Shown piece by piece: positions 12,220-23,775 of a DNA stretch of 64,000 nt. The notes under the pieces are model-generated. The model had not been told where the DNA came from. It was given only the letters and a program-made list of their open reading frames with translations, and did no database searches. Both the position numbers and the translations under genes were made by a program. This stretch comes from Heterocephalus glaber (Eukaryota > Chordata > Mammalia > Rodentia > Bathyergidae): NCBI RefSeq assembly GCF_000247695.1, contig NW_004624781.1, positions 13,769,463 to 13,833,462 on the forward strand, in the 5' to 3' direction. How positions within the stretch are numbered: position 1 is the stretch's first letter; each line of letters begins with the position of its first letter.

Positions 12220-12830
12220 CTTAATGCTGAATTACATTGTAAAACTCCCGGGCTGATTTATGGCCTCAGTCTGCCTTAATTAACATCGATTCCAGGGGAA
12301 TAGTAAATGGGAATGGGCTTCACAGTTGAGGTTGGACAATGAACTCTCCGGGTGTTGTCCAATTTGTAACATGATTTACGTGGAAGCGAACCCTTCCTTT
12401 CCGGGTGACCCCTCTTTCATCTGGTTTCAGGGTGGGTTATACATAATCCATAGATAGGAGCATTTGCTGTCAAATACTTGTGCTGATTTAGAGCCAGGCC
12501 ACAAACTGGTCACTATTAATAAAGAAGGAGGGGGGAAAAACCCTAATATGAGACTTTGCAGGGATTCCAGGTTCTTGTTATGTGTCATCGCTTGTCCAGC
12601 TGGTGGCGGTTTTACGAAGTGACCATAATGAAAGTCAGATTAAATGCACAGGACATATACATTTAATCAACAGCCACTGGAGTCTGTGGTGCTGCAAGCG
12701 TTATAAGAGCCCCGTGAATGCAAATTTATTGCAAAAGAATCCAAGTGATGGGGAATGCCTGTCTGCTGCGTGGTACTACCTGACACGGGACACCAGGAAC
12801 TTCCCGGAGTGAGTGATTTAAGTGTAAGGT
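12220..12830. promoter_or_regulatory. ALDH1A2: Candidate intron 1 enhancer (conserved-looking block)
   Basis: This 0.6-kb block is free of recognisable repeats and has even base composition. It is dense in developmental transcription-factor cores: TTAATTAA (12277-12284, homeodomain), GGACAATGAA (12335-12344, SOX-like), CAGCTG in CCAGCTGGTGG (12597-12602, E-box), a TTTAATCAAC homeodomain-like core and the octamer ATGCAAAT (12718-12725). Its neighbours are decayed repeats. Intronic enhancers of Raldh2 have been reported in vertebrates (from memory), and this is the best candidate in the window. Conservation was not measured. Confidence 0.4.
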
Positions 12831-13672
12831 TTGGCTTGTAAAGCTGCCAGCTGCTTGGTTTCAAAACTTGAAACGTTTCCAAAACATTGGACGAGGCACT
12901 TTATATGTGCACTAGAGTAAATACTCGAGTTTTACTGCCAATTTAAATGTGCTCAGTTTACAGTAATGAGCTTGTATAGGCATTACCTTGTTTATAGAAA
13001 GTGGAACAGGAAGAAATGAACATTAACCATTACCAGTAGCAATTCCCATTGCCTTTTACCGCAATGCTGATGGCAAGTTTAGTTTCTTCCCATTTGGGAA
13101 AATGTCACAACTGACATGGATGTGTGCTTCACCCTGAGGCCACATTGCTTCAACAGAGGGACAAGTCTGGGCTTCGCCGCCCAGTTGAGTGTTTTTACTA
13201 TTTTTTCCTAAAACAGATGTCAGCAGCACAGATAGGAGAATTTCGGGGCAGTAGTGTAAGTAGGTACCCTCACTGTACATAGCTGGGTCAGTTTTAGCCA
13301 GCTCTGTTGTCTACCAGTCTTATTTTCTCTTTTAAAATGTTGAATCTGTTTTGATGCAGTGAGTAGAAGCAGCAGCTTTTGTCTCTGGGTGGTCAGCACC
13401 GGAACCTGCTTTACTGTGTGGATCATAGTCTGGAGATAGGCAGAAAGACCTAAGTTACTTGGTCTAGAGAAGGAAGAAAGTAGAGATATCTGAGGAGACC
13501 CTAGCAAGCATGATGTCTAAGAGAGAAGACACTCAGCAAATACTGTTGAAAGAGATAAGAAGAGAAGGAAGAGGGAGGAGAGAAAGGTGTTTCTAGGGAG
13601 TGGCCATAGAGGCCCGTGTCTTCAGAGACATATCTTCATGAACTCAGTTTGTTTAGATTTTGAGAGACATCA

Positions 13673-13674
<2 letters not shown>

Positions 13675-13729
<55 letters not shown>
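13675..13729. repeat. (AG)n microsatellite
   Basis: A nearly pure AG run of about 48 bases followed by GGGAGAGA. The Ser/Leu-rich minus-strand open frames here are artefacts of this run. Confidence 0.95.
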
Positions 13730-15730
13730 CAAACCCCATATAGGGGAAAACTGAAGATCCAGAGTCCTTTTGGAATACTGTCTGGATGGACCTGAAGGCT
13801 GCTGATGCTTGGGACTGACTCTTGATCTTTACTTCTGCTTTTCTTTGCATGGCTTCTAAGGACCTTTTGTACCTGGTGGACATGCTGAAGAATATCAGGA
13901 TGATGCTCCCCAGGGAGCACCACACTCTCCCTCTAGGACAATTTCTTCTCTATTGTGTAGGATACTAGCAGACGTCAGAAATGGACCCAACCCTGGAGCA
14001 TGATAAACACTGCACAAAAAGGACTCTGATGACATGGACGTGTGGCTGTCAAGTTTTTTTCATGCCCAGGCTGTGTTCTCTGGCTCATTTTGTTTTACGA
14101 TTTTCTAAAGGTATTTTCACGGTGAAAGACGGAAGCTAGTTATTCAGCACTGAACGGTTCACAATGTTGAAACTCTATGCTTCGGACCTTTGTGGGTGAT
14201 TGAGGTTGCTTTTTGCCCAGCCAGTCTGACTCTTTCTTCCCAGTGCCCTTGGTTCCCTTCTCAGTTTATTGTTTCTCAATATGAAATCTATCAGGTTTAT
14301 TTTTCGTCGCTTCTATTTTAGCAAAACTATATATTCTTTTAAAAATTGTTTTCTAATACTTTTCAGAATTCATTTTCATTATCTTAAAAAAATTCACTTC
14401 CTATTTCATCCACAGAATTTTTATTCCACTTTATACCCGTGCTTCCTTTTTTTGGTAATTAATTTATAACGTATTTAAAAAATTCTTCTTGTTTCTTTTG
14501 TAGTGTTTCCCACTTCCTGTGTGAGTTTTCTCACGGACCCTGTGGTTTCCAGCTCTTACCTGCTGGAGTGCACCTTCCAGAGTCTGAGAACGGTGTGATA
14601 AAGGCTGGCATGGCGAAGCCTGGGGCAGCTCAGTTGCTTAAGCTTCTTGTGACATCGGGGACTCGCCGAGGGGAGGAGGGAAGCTGAGCATCCAGGCCTT
14701 TCTTCTCTGCCACACTTCCCAAGCCAGGGTATCAGATGACCTTTAGGAAGACGCTAAGTTGGTGGGAGCTGACCAGGCCAGCTGGACCATTTTATTAGGG
14801 GTAGGGTTTCTTTCTTCTCCTTTCCCTTTCCCTACCCCAGGTCATACTCCCTCATTATTTGTTTCCCTGAAGTGTTCTTCTACCATGTCAGCCACACCAC
14901 ACCATTCCCTCCCTTCTCTGAAGTGAACTCCAGCATTGCTTATCTCTGCCGTCCATCTTGGCACTAAATCACAGAGTGCCTAACATTATTTAACTTTCTT
15001 GAAAGTCCTCTTATCTTTGAAACCTTATTATAAGTTCCACAACAGCAGAGTACACATCTTTTGTATATTTTCAATACTTGCAAACAATTCCATGTTTAGA
15101 ATAACCCTTTAATAAAGGGTTCCACAGTTTTTTCTATGAAATCAAATTTCTGTTCAGATGTTCTTCTCTTTTAGTTCCAATTCCTGCTGTTATTTTCTAT
15201 CAATTTGCCTCACAGGGAAGAATGTAGGAGGGAGTTTTGCAGATCTCTTAATCTTATGAAGTAGCCCCATTGCAACCAAGAACCATAATTCTTCTTTAGA
15301 CTTTTCCTTGGGCTATTGTTTCTAAATCTTTATATTTTAAAAGGTTGATAGCTGCTGCCAAAAGTTGCTGCACAGGATTCTCATTTTGGCAATAAAGTAA
15401 ACTGTACACTAGAAAGCATCTTTCTGTCACAGTATGACTGGATCTTGGATGGATATGGATGTGAATGTGTGTGTGAGATAAATGTATATACTTAAATTTC
15501 ATCTTTAAGTTGTTTCATTGTTTCAGTTATTTGTTGATGATAATGTGTTGATTGGATATTAATCTTGTAAACTTCAACTTTGCTAGATTTATACTTCTAA
15601 TAATTTTTTATAGATTTCTAAGGAATTTCTACATTGACAGTCACCATCACCTAAAAATAAAGACAATATTCTTTCATTTCTAACTTCTTTACATTTTCTT
15701 TTTCTGGCTGTACTATATGTTATAATATCA
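13730..15730. other. Intronic DNA with no element recognised
   Basis: About 2 kb that is AT-rich near 14260-14480 and mixed elsewhere. I found no exon, tRNA or clear repeat. Confidence 0.4.
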
Positions 15731-15734
15731 AATA

Positions 15735-16116
15735 CAGTAAGTCCCTGACTTATGAACATTTGAGCTGTGAACTTTCAAATTTACAAGCAGACCTTGCATT
15801 ACAAACATTCGTAGGTGCAAACAAAGCACAGAAGTAGCTCATGTATCTGTGGGACATAGTCAGAGTTGTGCTGCTGTGTGCTTACTGTACACTGAGATAG
15901 TGTGCAGTAGTACAGTGCTCAATCAGAGCCCTGGATGTGTGGAATCAAGAGGAAAAGCAGTGGTGATGTGGAGGGGACTGATAGGAAGCACAAAGCAATA
16001 TACATTATATATTTGTGTCAAAGGTGTGTAAGACCCACTTTGTAGGACTTATGAATGAATCTGATTTATGAATATTCTCCCTGAACATTACTCATTTGTA
16101 AGTTGGGGACTTACTG
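15735..16116. mobile_element. Tigger/pogo-type non-autonomous DNA transposon (382 bp)
   Basis: Terminal inverted repeats: it begins CAGTAAGTCCCTGACTTATG and ends with the near-complement GTAAGTTGGGGACTTACTG. It is flanked on both sides by TA, the pogo/Tigger target duplication (15733-15734 and 16117-16118). No transposase motif is left in the 60-codon open frame inside. It looks like a complete internal-deletion derivative. Confidence 0.85.
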
Positions 16117-16254
16117 TATTACAAAAGTATTCAATAGACATAGTGAGAGCAGCTATTCTTGGCTACATTAATTTAATGGATTAATTAAAATGACAGCATT
16201 CTGAAAATGGGGAGGAAGCTGAAGGAAAATACAAGAACTGGTTTTTCCTTTAGA

Positions 16255-16680
16255 GGCAAATGCCAACAACAGTTCTAGAAATAGTCAATAAATCTTCACC
16301 AACATCCACAGAATACGCATGTTCCTCAAGCTCCCATATAATATTTACTAAGGTAGATCACATTCCACGTTACAGGACGCACTTTAACAAATTGGAAAAC
16401 AGTAGAACTCATAAAACAGCATACTCTCAGACCACCATGGAATTGAACTAGAAGAGAAAGATAGCGGGAAAAACCCACAATACAAGGAGATTAAGCAAGA
16501 CACTTCCAAACAACCAAAGAATAAATCTCAAAAGATATTAAAACTATTTTGAAAAAATGAAGAGAAAATGTATCAAAATTTGTAGAATATAACTATAATA
16601 GTATTTAAAGAGAAATTTGTAGCACCAAATGCTTACATTAGAAGGGAAGAAATAGTAAACCCAGTGGACACTTAAATGCA
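16255..16680 (+). mobile_element. Old L1M ORF2 fragment (endonuclease end / RT start)
   Basis: It translates partly as an L1 ORF2 segment with SSHIIFTKVDHIPRY, matching the family's FSRIDHILG region. The DNA below it matches the old L1 stretch leading to AGAGAAATTTGTAGCACCAA. Stops and indels make it non-functional. Confidence 0.7.
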
Positions 16681-16764
16681 TATGGCAAAGGGAAAGTCAC
16701 CAGTCTAGAAGGCTGTCTACTGAATAATTACAGCCAAATGACAGAAAGTTGATCTTTTTTTGGC

Positions 16765-17130
16765 CAGGACTTTTAGGGGAGGGTGGAAGGATGAGTGGGT
16801 GCAGTGCCAGAATTTTAGGGTAACAAAACCACTCTGTATTATATGAAGTGAAGGGGACAGGGCACTATGCATTTTTTAAAACCCAAACAACCATATAGCA
16901 CAAAGAGGGAAGGCTAGTGTAAACTACAGGCTTCGGTTACTAAAGACATCTTAATAAATCTCTCTTGCTTGTGACAAACATGCCATAATAATGTAAGATA
17001 TTAATAACTGAGGAAACTGATGGTGGGGGGCTAAGGAGAGGTATGGGAGCTTGGCCACATCTCCTTGCTTTTCTATAATTCTAAAACTGTCCTGAAATGG
17101 TGTTAATTTTAATAGCCAAAACAAAACAAA
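16765..17130 (+). mobile_element. Old L1M 3' UTR-type sequence
   Basis: It matches the common old L1 3' region: AACCACTCTGTATTATATGA, GTGTAAACTACAGGCTTCGG, and an end near TTCTAAAACTGTCCTGAAAT. It may belong to the same insertion as 16255-16680. Confidence 0.6.
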
Positions 17131-17329
17131 ATGACTGGGCAGATTTGAAAAGGAACAAAGATAATGTTTTAGAAATAAAAATATAAACATTGAAATTAGC
17201 AGATTAGATCCATGTGAAAGTAAGAATTGATGAAGCAGAAGAAATTACTTTCCTGCCTCACAGAGAGAAAAGGAGATAGAAAACAGTGGTAAAAGAAACT
17301 CTGAGGAAGGGCTAAAAGGGTGTAACAAA

Positions 17330-18150
17330 CCGCTGGAGCTCTAGAACAGAATAGAATTATATTCAAAGAAATAAAGATAAAGATTAAGAATATTCCAGAA
17401 CTCAGACAAAAAGTCATATACACAGTAAGCACAATGAGTAATTATCAAGATAAACAAAAAGAAATCCTTAGCCATATTGTGATGAAATTTATATACACCA
17501 AAGAAAACGAAAATCTGAAAAGCTATCATTAAGTCATCAACAAAGAAGTGATTAGAGAAAAACAGACTCTCATAAGCACCACTGTGAGAGAGAAAATATT
17601 GTAATAATACTGTAAAATGTGAGAAAATAACCTTCTGCCTAAAATTCTGGGTTCTCATTAGAGAATGAGAATGGAATTAAATATGTGTTCTGGAAAACAG
17701 AGCTTGAGGCTTTACCCCTGATATATCTTTACTTAGTGAAATTCCGAGGAATACTGAGAATAAAAATTTTAAAACCTTCTTAAAAATAATAACCTACTTA
17801 AAACTTTTCTTTAGAAAATAAGAATTTTGTGACAAACTTCAGAAGAACAGTGACTAATTTTAGTGTGGTAAGTCCACTGAATTGTTTGGCAGGAGGGTTA
17901 AGATACTGATTAACTATAAACTTCAAGTTGTTATGTATGCATGATAAAATATGGAAATCCAAATAAAGAATAGAAATATAGTGTACAACTTCCAAACCAA
18001 TAGGAAGGAGTAATTGAATTATAAAATGAACAATAACAATATATTTTAGTTGACTTTTAAAAAAGGAGACATTAGAAAATAAAATATAGCAAGACAAACA
18101 GAAATATCAAGTTCAAAAATAACACAATGTATAACATGAAATACAATAAC
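17330..18150 (+). mobile_element. HAL1/L1M-like fragment
   Basis: A-rich + strand sequence with the old L1/HAL1 pattern: AATATTCCAGAACTCAGACA, then GAAAATAACCTTCTGCCTAA. It is strongly diverged; the end is approximate. Confidence 0.5.
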
Positions 18151-18292
18151 AATAAATACACGTATTACACTTGAGAGTTAAAAGAGACTTCTGTATCTAA
18201 TGCGGTAGAACCTAGCCATGTGTCATTTACACAAACACATCAAAATAGTATACAAAGTTGAGAGTGGAAAGATGGAAAAAGATCTATGAAGC

Positions 18293-19180
18293 TCAGAAAA
18301 GCTTAGGGAGTTGTGCTACTGCAAATGAGCACACTGAAGGTCCCTTTTCTAAAATGTATGTGATTTGTTTCTTTTCTCTAACTGCTTGTAGAACTTTGTT
18401 CTTCTGTTGGATTTCTGGAATCCTAACAATTATATGCCTATGTGTAGATTTTTTTTGATCAAGGCTATTTGGAGTCCTATATGCCTCACTTATCTGTATG
18501 TCAAGCTCTTTTCCCCTGCTTGGGAAGTTTTCTGCCATTATTTCTGTGAAGAGATTTTTTATGTCATCTGCATTCTCTCCTGTTTCTTCATTGACTCCAA
18601 TCAGTCTTATGTTATTCTTCTTTGTATCATCTAGCAGCTGCTGGATTGACTTCTCATGTTCCCTTATAATTTTGAAGCAATTTTTCTTTTCCTGGTCATT
18701 AATTCTAATCTTATCTTCTATATCTGAAATTCTGTCCTCACATTGGCTCATTCTGCTGTGTAGACTTTCAATGGAGTTTTTCATCTCCTGGAAATCTATT
18801 TGCATCTGTTTTATGGATTCCATTTGTTTCCTATGTTGGGATTCCATCATGTTCCTCAGCTCCTCTCTAGATTTATTAATCATGTCTTGCACTAGGAGCA
18901 CAATTTCTCCTGTTATCTGAGAAATTGTTTCTGATTTCATTTTTTCCAGATCCCCTTTTGTTGCCAGTTCAGTGGGTCCAGGTGGTTGAATATCAGAGTG
19001 TTCCATCTCATTTCCCTTTGGGGTTGCTGTAGGTGATCTGGAAGTCTGGTTTTGAGACTTGTTTATGTGTTTTCTCATTTCGACTGGGGCGGGGGGCTGT
19101 TGGCACCTGCACGGATTACCTCCTCTGAGCTGGGAGAGGTGGGACTTTACAAGTTGAACATTCCTAAACCCACAATCCAA
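18293..19180 (-). pseudogene. L1 ORF1 remnant, 295-codon open frame
   Basis: The minus strand is open from 19180 to 18293. Residues from about 80 to 190 form a coiled coil rich in Glu/Lys/Gln (EKMKSETISQITGE, SQCEDRISDIEDKI). A segment typical of the L1 ORF1p RNA-recognition motif follows (NIRLIGVNEETGENADDIKN) and then a stretch near RHIIVRIPEIQQKN. The normal C-terminal domain is missing, replaced by unrelated residues (CSFAVAQLPKLF). The first ~11 residues come from the neighbouring MITE, not from L1. ORF1p coats L1 RNA as a trimer; this copy is truncated and probably untranslated. Confidence 0.8.
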
Positions 19181-19270
19181 CAGCCAAAGTGCTCCAGATC
19201 TGAAACTTTTTGACCATCAAAGTTTTGGATCTCAGATTTTGGATTTTCAGATTAAGGATGCTCAATCTAT
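19151..19270. mobile_element. Tigger4/MER8-like MITE (about 120 bp)
   Basis: Terminal inverted repeats: AAGTTGAACATTCCTAAA at the left and the near-complement of AGATTGAGCATCCTTAAT at the right. Between them is the familiar run CTGAAACTTTTTGACCATCA and GATTTTGGATTTTCAG. Confidence 0.7.
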
Positions 19271-19304
19271 ATGGAGCAAAATAGGCTTTAAGATATAAAA
19301 CTTT

Positions 19305-19620
19305 ACTATTAATAAAAAAGATCACTTCATATTGATAAAGGGTTTACCAGAGAGATCTCATAGTTACAAACATATATGCACAAATCGCTTCACATTTGTA
19401 ATCATAAAAATGGTAGCACTAAGGGGCACATTGCCTCTTACACCAACAAGATAGGAAATTTCCACACAGCCATCTCAATTATAGGACAAACAGATAAGAT
19501 GGTAAAGATCAAGAAGACTGGACAGTGTATTTGACAATATTCATACATTAGACACACTTAGAAACCTCCACCCAACAATAGTACACTCAGGCAGGAAAAA
19601 CAAGGAAAAGATCTAAGAAT
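19305..19620 (+). mobile_element. Old L1 ORF2 fragment (endonuclease region)
   Basis: It matches the L1 ORF2 stretch ACAAACATATATGCAC, then GTATTTGACAATATTCATAC and CATTAGACACACTTAGAAAC. It is strongly diverged. Confidence 0.6.
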
Positions 19621-20559
19621 AAAGAAGGGAAAAATCCAGGCTAGTGGTTACTTCCAGTGGTAGGTAGGCCCAGGTGGCGTGTAGGGTCAGGGCAGAGCAC
19701 ACACACAACCTTAGTGATACTCTGACATTCTAGTGCTTGGATGGAGTGCTCATCATGTGTGAGTTGTGGCAGACTCTGACTTACATCTGCACATACATTA
19801 CACATACCTTTTTGTGCATATTAAATGTAGTGTAATGTGAAAAATGTGCTGCCCAACTACAGTCTTTATTCTTCAGTGTGTTTTAGACCTTATCTTGATG
19901 TGGGAGGTATTATATTTCTAATCTTATCAGAAAAGACGTTAGACAGTGATTCATGTCCTCCTCTAGCAGGCATTCCATTCCAGTTAACCCTAAGTGCCGA
20001 CTTTTAATACCAGCAACAGCCCATAAAATGTCAGTGGACAGTTGTTCACAACCACAGAAGAAAGCTAGGTTTATGGCTAATTTGTCCTGTCCTCTTAGAA
20101 GCTTAGAGCAGACGAGGATCATCTTTCATCTGTTTCTTTTCCTTTATTACAGCACCACTGAATTATATACAATGTTATACGTGAATGCTTGTAGTATATT
20201 TTTCAAATGAAGAAACACAGTAAAAGTCTGACATAAGGTCAGATGTATTTTCTACTTCCAAAGAGCTCTAGAATAGAAAAGTTCCTGTTTTTCCTTATAT
20301 TGATTCTGAAATTTAACACACTGAAAAGCAGAATTTTATAGTTTTTGTACTGACATTAATAACCCTTTGAGTTGAAATAGTATCGGAATTTTAAATTGAA
20401 TAGCTTTTATGGCCTTGGACCTTATTTTAAGATAAACCTTGAATTCTTTATTTTATATTTAACAGTCTCACATTTAAAAGAACTTTTTTTGAAAAGGAAG
20501 GTGTTGAATTCTCATCTCTTCATTTAATAAATTCATTTTGGGGACTCATAATATGAAAG

Positions 20560-21420
20560 ATAGGCACTGAAAGAGGATACTTTACATTTTTATTTGCTTT
20601 TCATTTCAAAATAACTTCAGATTTGCAAAAATAGTACAAAGAATTCTCATACCTTTCACCTAGATTCCTTAAATGTTCTTTCATAACTAGAGTAGAACAG
20701 TAAAAATCTGAATGTTAACTTTGATATTACATTACTATCTAACCTACAGGCTTTAAAGCAAATTTCATTAATTATTCCAATAATAGCTTTTTTTCTGGTC
20801 TAGGAACAATTTCATGGTTGCAAGATATATTTACTTTCTATGTCTCATCAGTATCCTTTAGTTTGGAATTACTTTCTTAGTTTGTCTTTCATGGTGGCAC
20901 TTTTAAAAAGTATGGGCCAGTTATTTTGTAAGAGATGCTTTAATTTGGATTTGTGTGATGTTTCCTCATGTTTAAGCTCAGGTTATGCCTCTCAGGTAAG
21001 AATACCACACAAGTGTTTTTCTGTCTTTCTCAGAACATCATTTCCTAAGCATATGATGTCAGTTTGGCCCATTGCTGATGACATCAGCTTTAATCATTTG
21101 ATTAGTGTCGTGTCTGCCAAGATTTCCCAATGTAAAGTTATTGTTTTTCCCTTTGCAATTAGCAAGTGTCTTGAGAGGAGATACTTTGAAACTACATGAA
21201 CATCCAATTCTTTTGTTACACTTTTGCCCTCTAATTTACTATCCACTGATGGTTTTTGCCTGCAGCAGTTATTATTGTGGTGTTTAAGAAATGGTGAGTA
21301 TCTAATTCCATCACTCTTTCACATCTTTTATTTGGAATCTTATAGTGAAGAGCATTTCCTTATCCTCTATTTATTAATTTAGAAAATTCTATCATTACAG
21401 ACTCTCAGATGTCTTTGTAA
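20560..21420. mobile_element. Old L1M 3' end-type sequence
   Basis: Matches a dispersed old L1 sequence: GCCAGTTATTTTGTAAGAGA, GATGTTTCCTCATGTTTAAG, ATGATGTCAGTTTGGCCCAT and CATCCACTGATGG-like parts. I am unsure of its orientation. Confidence 0.6.
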
Positions 21421-21513
21421 TTCTATGGGTAATACTACATTACTATCATTATTTATTCTGTTGTTTAAATTATTTGAGTAGTGGCCATTGGTAACCCCTT
21501 CATATTGGCTCCT

Positions 21514-21858
21514 ATGACAGTTAATCTGGATGGTCAACTTGATTAGCTTGAGAGTTGCATCAAGGATTAGTAAAGCAGACTTCTGGGTGCGTCTGAGTAG
21601 ATCATGGAGGTGTGATCTTGGGTACTGTATCTGGTTCCTGGCCCTTCTTTTCTGGGACTGTTCTCCTGTTCTGCTTCCTGGCCATCATACACTAAGAAAT
21701 TTTTTTCTACTATGCCCCTCTGCCATGATTTTTCTGCTGTGGAGGTAGCAAACCATGTATTAAACCCTCTGCAACATGAGCCCAAATAAAATTTTTCCTC
21801 CTTTTAAGTAATGGTTGTCATATATTTTGTACTAGCAATGTGAAAGCTGACCAATACA
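21514..21858 (+). mobile_element. MaLR 5' LTR
   Basis: Starts TATGACAGTTAATCTGGATG and ends GCTGACCAATACA. It has the MaLR features: the GAGCCCAAATAAA polyadenylation region (AATAAA at 21785-21790) and a 3' end like AATGTGAAAGCTGACC. It matches the LTR at 23776-24106 with divergence. The next bases (GAAAATTGGTTCCAGAGAAA) match the usual start of MaLR internal sequence. Confidence 0.85.
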
Positions 21859-22475
21859 GAAAATTGGTTCCAGAGAAATAGAGTCATTGCTGTTACTATA
21901 CCTGATCTTTTGGTTCAGAAGCTTTTGGAGCTGGTGGGAGGAGCTTGGAAAGGTTTGAAGATGTGGGCTAGTGAAACCCTAGAGTGCTATAAGCTGAGCC
22001 TGATGGACAATTCTAGTTGGAACTAAAAAAAATCAAAATGCTGATAGAAATGTGAATAAGTAAAGGCCAAACTTATGAGATTTCAGTTGGGAATATGGAT
22101 TGTATTGGGAATTGGACTGGAGTCCATGAATATTACACTCTAGTGAAAAATTTCAACATTTTACCCATGTCTTGAGACTTTATGGGGGGCTGAGTTTAGG
22201 GATAGAGGGCTAATTGATGTGGAAGGGGAAATTTCAAGGCAGCCCAACATTCAGGCTGTGACATGGGTACTGCTGGCTACTTTTAGCCAGATGTATAATG
22301 AGAATTGGGAGCAAAAGGCAGAGCAGAAGTATCTGAAAAACTTAGAATTTGTCTTGAAAAGAATTGCTTGTAAAGTTGGAGCCAAAGGAGGTGGCAAAAG
22401 ATATAAGTGCCATTAAATAGAAACTAAATCCTTTGAATTGGGATAAGAAGAGAGATTCCTTAAGAATATCTCAAG

Positions 22476-22571
22476 AATCAGCAGGGCCAGGGATTTAGCT
22501 CAGTGGTTCTGGCGCCTGCCTCTCAAGTGCAAGGTCCCGAGTTCGATCTCCGGTACAAAAAAAAAAAAAAA
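22476..22571 (+). mobile_element. ID SINE copy in the MaLR
   Basis: tRNA-like body from 22484 with the A-box-like TTTAGCTCAGTGG and the B-box-like GAGTTCGATCTCC, then an A tail. It is flanked by AATCAGCA at 22476-22483 and 22572-22579 as a target-site duplication. Confidence 0.85.
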
Positions 22572-22666
22572 AATCAGCAAGCTGCCACCCTTTTTAGACT
22601 CAAGAATGAAAAAGTATAAAACTTTCATTTGAGAAGAAAGCCCCTGAGACACCTACTTGGGAAGAA
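22572..22666. repeat. 95-bp duplicated segment, copy 1
   Basis: From AATCAGCAAGCTGCCACCC to TTGGGAAGAA. By eye it is identical to 22826-22920 and ends exactly at the gap. See findings. Confidence 0.9.
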
Positions 22667-22766
22667 NNNNNNNNNNNNNNNNNNNNNNNNNNNNNNNNNN
22701 NNNNNNNNNNNNNNNNNNNNNNNNNNNNNNNNNNNNNNNNNNNNNNNNNNNNNNNNNNNNNNNNNN
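22667..22766. other. Assembly gap, 100 N
   Basis: Exactly 100 unknown bases, the usual placeholder for a gap of unknown size. The open frame predicted across it is not meaningful. Confidence 0.98.
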
Positions 22767-22825
22767 CACCTGCCTCACAAATTCAAGGACCTGAGTTTGA
22801 TACCTGGTAAAAAAAAAAAAAAAAG
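22767..22825 (+). mobile_element. ID SINE, 3' part after the gap
   Basis: The 3' half of an ID element (CACCTGCCTCACAAATTCAA, GAGTTTGATACCTGG, then an A tail). Its 5' half is hidden by the gap. It differs from the ID at 22484-22571 at about 10 of 47 aligned positions, yet the flank after it is the same. Confidence 0.8.
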
Positions 22826-22920
22826 AATCAGCAAGCTGCCACCCTTTTTAGACTCAAGAATGAAAAAGTATAAAACTTTCATTTGAGAAGAAAGCCCCTG
22901 AGACACCTACTTGGGAAGAA
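22826..22920. repeat. 95-bp duplicated segment, copy 2
   Basis: The same 95 bases as 22572-22666, now continuing into the rest of the MaLR internal sequence. Confidence 0.9.
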
Positions 22921-23775
22921 ACTCCTAGGGAATTGGTTCCCCATGGGTTCATTTCACCATGCTCAGCCATCCAGGCACTCAGAGGCTGCTGTTCTCCTCC
23001 TAAAGGGGATCCAGCTACTGATTGTGTTGGCAACAGACCTTTGTACCTCCATGTGATGCTGGTTTTCAGGCATGAAGAGTATAAGAGTTGTGAGATCAGC
23101 GAGGCTTCCATCCAGATTTCAAAGGAAGGCCTGGAAGGCCAGCTAAGGAGCCTCTGAGAGAGGACTATGCAAAGCTGTGGGAAAGAAGCCAAAGATGCAG
23201 TGAAGACCCCAGAAAGGTGGAGATGCCAGGAACATAGACCATCTGCTGAGAAAAGCCACAGGCAGTGAGTTTTGCCTGCCCAAGACAGAGGCTGTGTAGG
23301 CTGCAACTGGCAAGGCCATGGTGGTGGGGCCACCCAACCCTCTGGATGCACATCTCACCACTGTGTGCCTTGGCATCTCTGGCATGGAGCTACAGGGACT
23401 AATATTTGTCCTGCTGCATTTTGACCTTTTTCTGGTTCTGTTCTTTTTTATCCCTCTGTTCTTTCCTGTTAGAATGGGAATGTCTACCCTGTGCAGTGTC
23501 ATTTTGGCAATGGTATTTAAGAATTAAATTAACTTACTTTTTTTAAATTTTCAGGTGTTCATTGATAAGCATTTTCCTTGAGTCTCAGAAGAGACTTTGA
23601 CTTGGACTTTTAGAAATGATGGAACTGTTAAGACTTTAGGGAAGGAATGAATACATTTTTAGTTGTATACAGGATAGTTATATCATGTTAGGCAGAATTA
23701 TGACCTTGTGTTTACTTGGAGATTAAGTGCGGTTTAAGGGGATATGTTTGGGTGTCAGGTTGGCATGGTGTAGAA

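Larger units (their letters stand above)
21859..23775 (+). mobile_element. MaLR internal region (non-coding, interrupted)
   Basis: It matches MaLR (THE1/MST/MLT-type) internal sequence: a start at AAATTGGTTCCAGAGAAATA, GTTTGAAGATGTGGGCTAGT, a middle near GGCCTGGAAGGCCAGCTAAG, and an end near GAGTCTCAGAAGAGACTTTG. MaLR elements are old relatives of ERVL with no intact genes, and no long retroviral frame is present. Two ID sequences, a 100-N gap and a 95-bp duplication lie within it (see these entries). Confidence 0.8.

Noticed and set aside
13636..13925. Ser/Leu repeat protein on the minus strand
   Set aside because: It is the translation of the AG microsatellite; both frames are open for that reason.
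22484..22571. Possible tRNA gene (A- and B-box-like sequence)
   Set aside because: The tRNA-like body is an ID SINE with A tail and target duplication. The same applies to 25933, 38556, 41426, 52425 and 57895.
22629..22886. Open frame spanning the N run
   Set aside because: It exists only because unknown bases contain no stops; the real sequence is an ID and MaLR.
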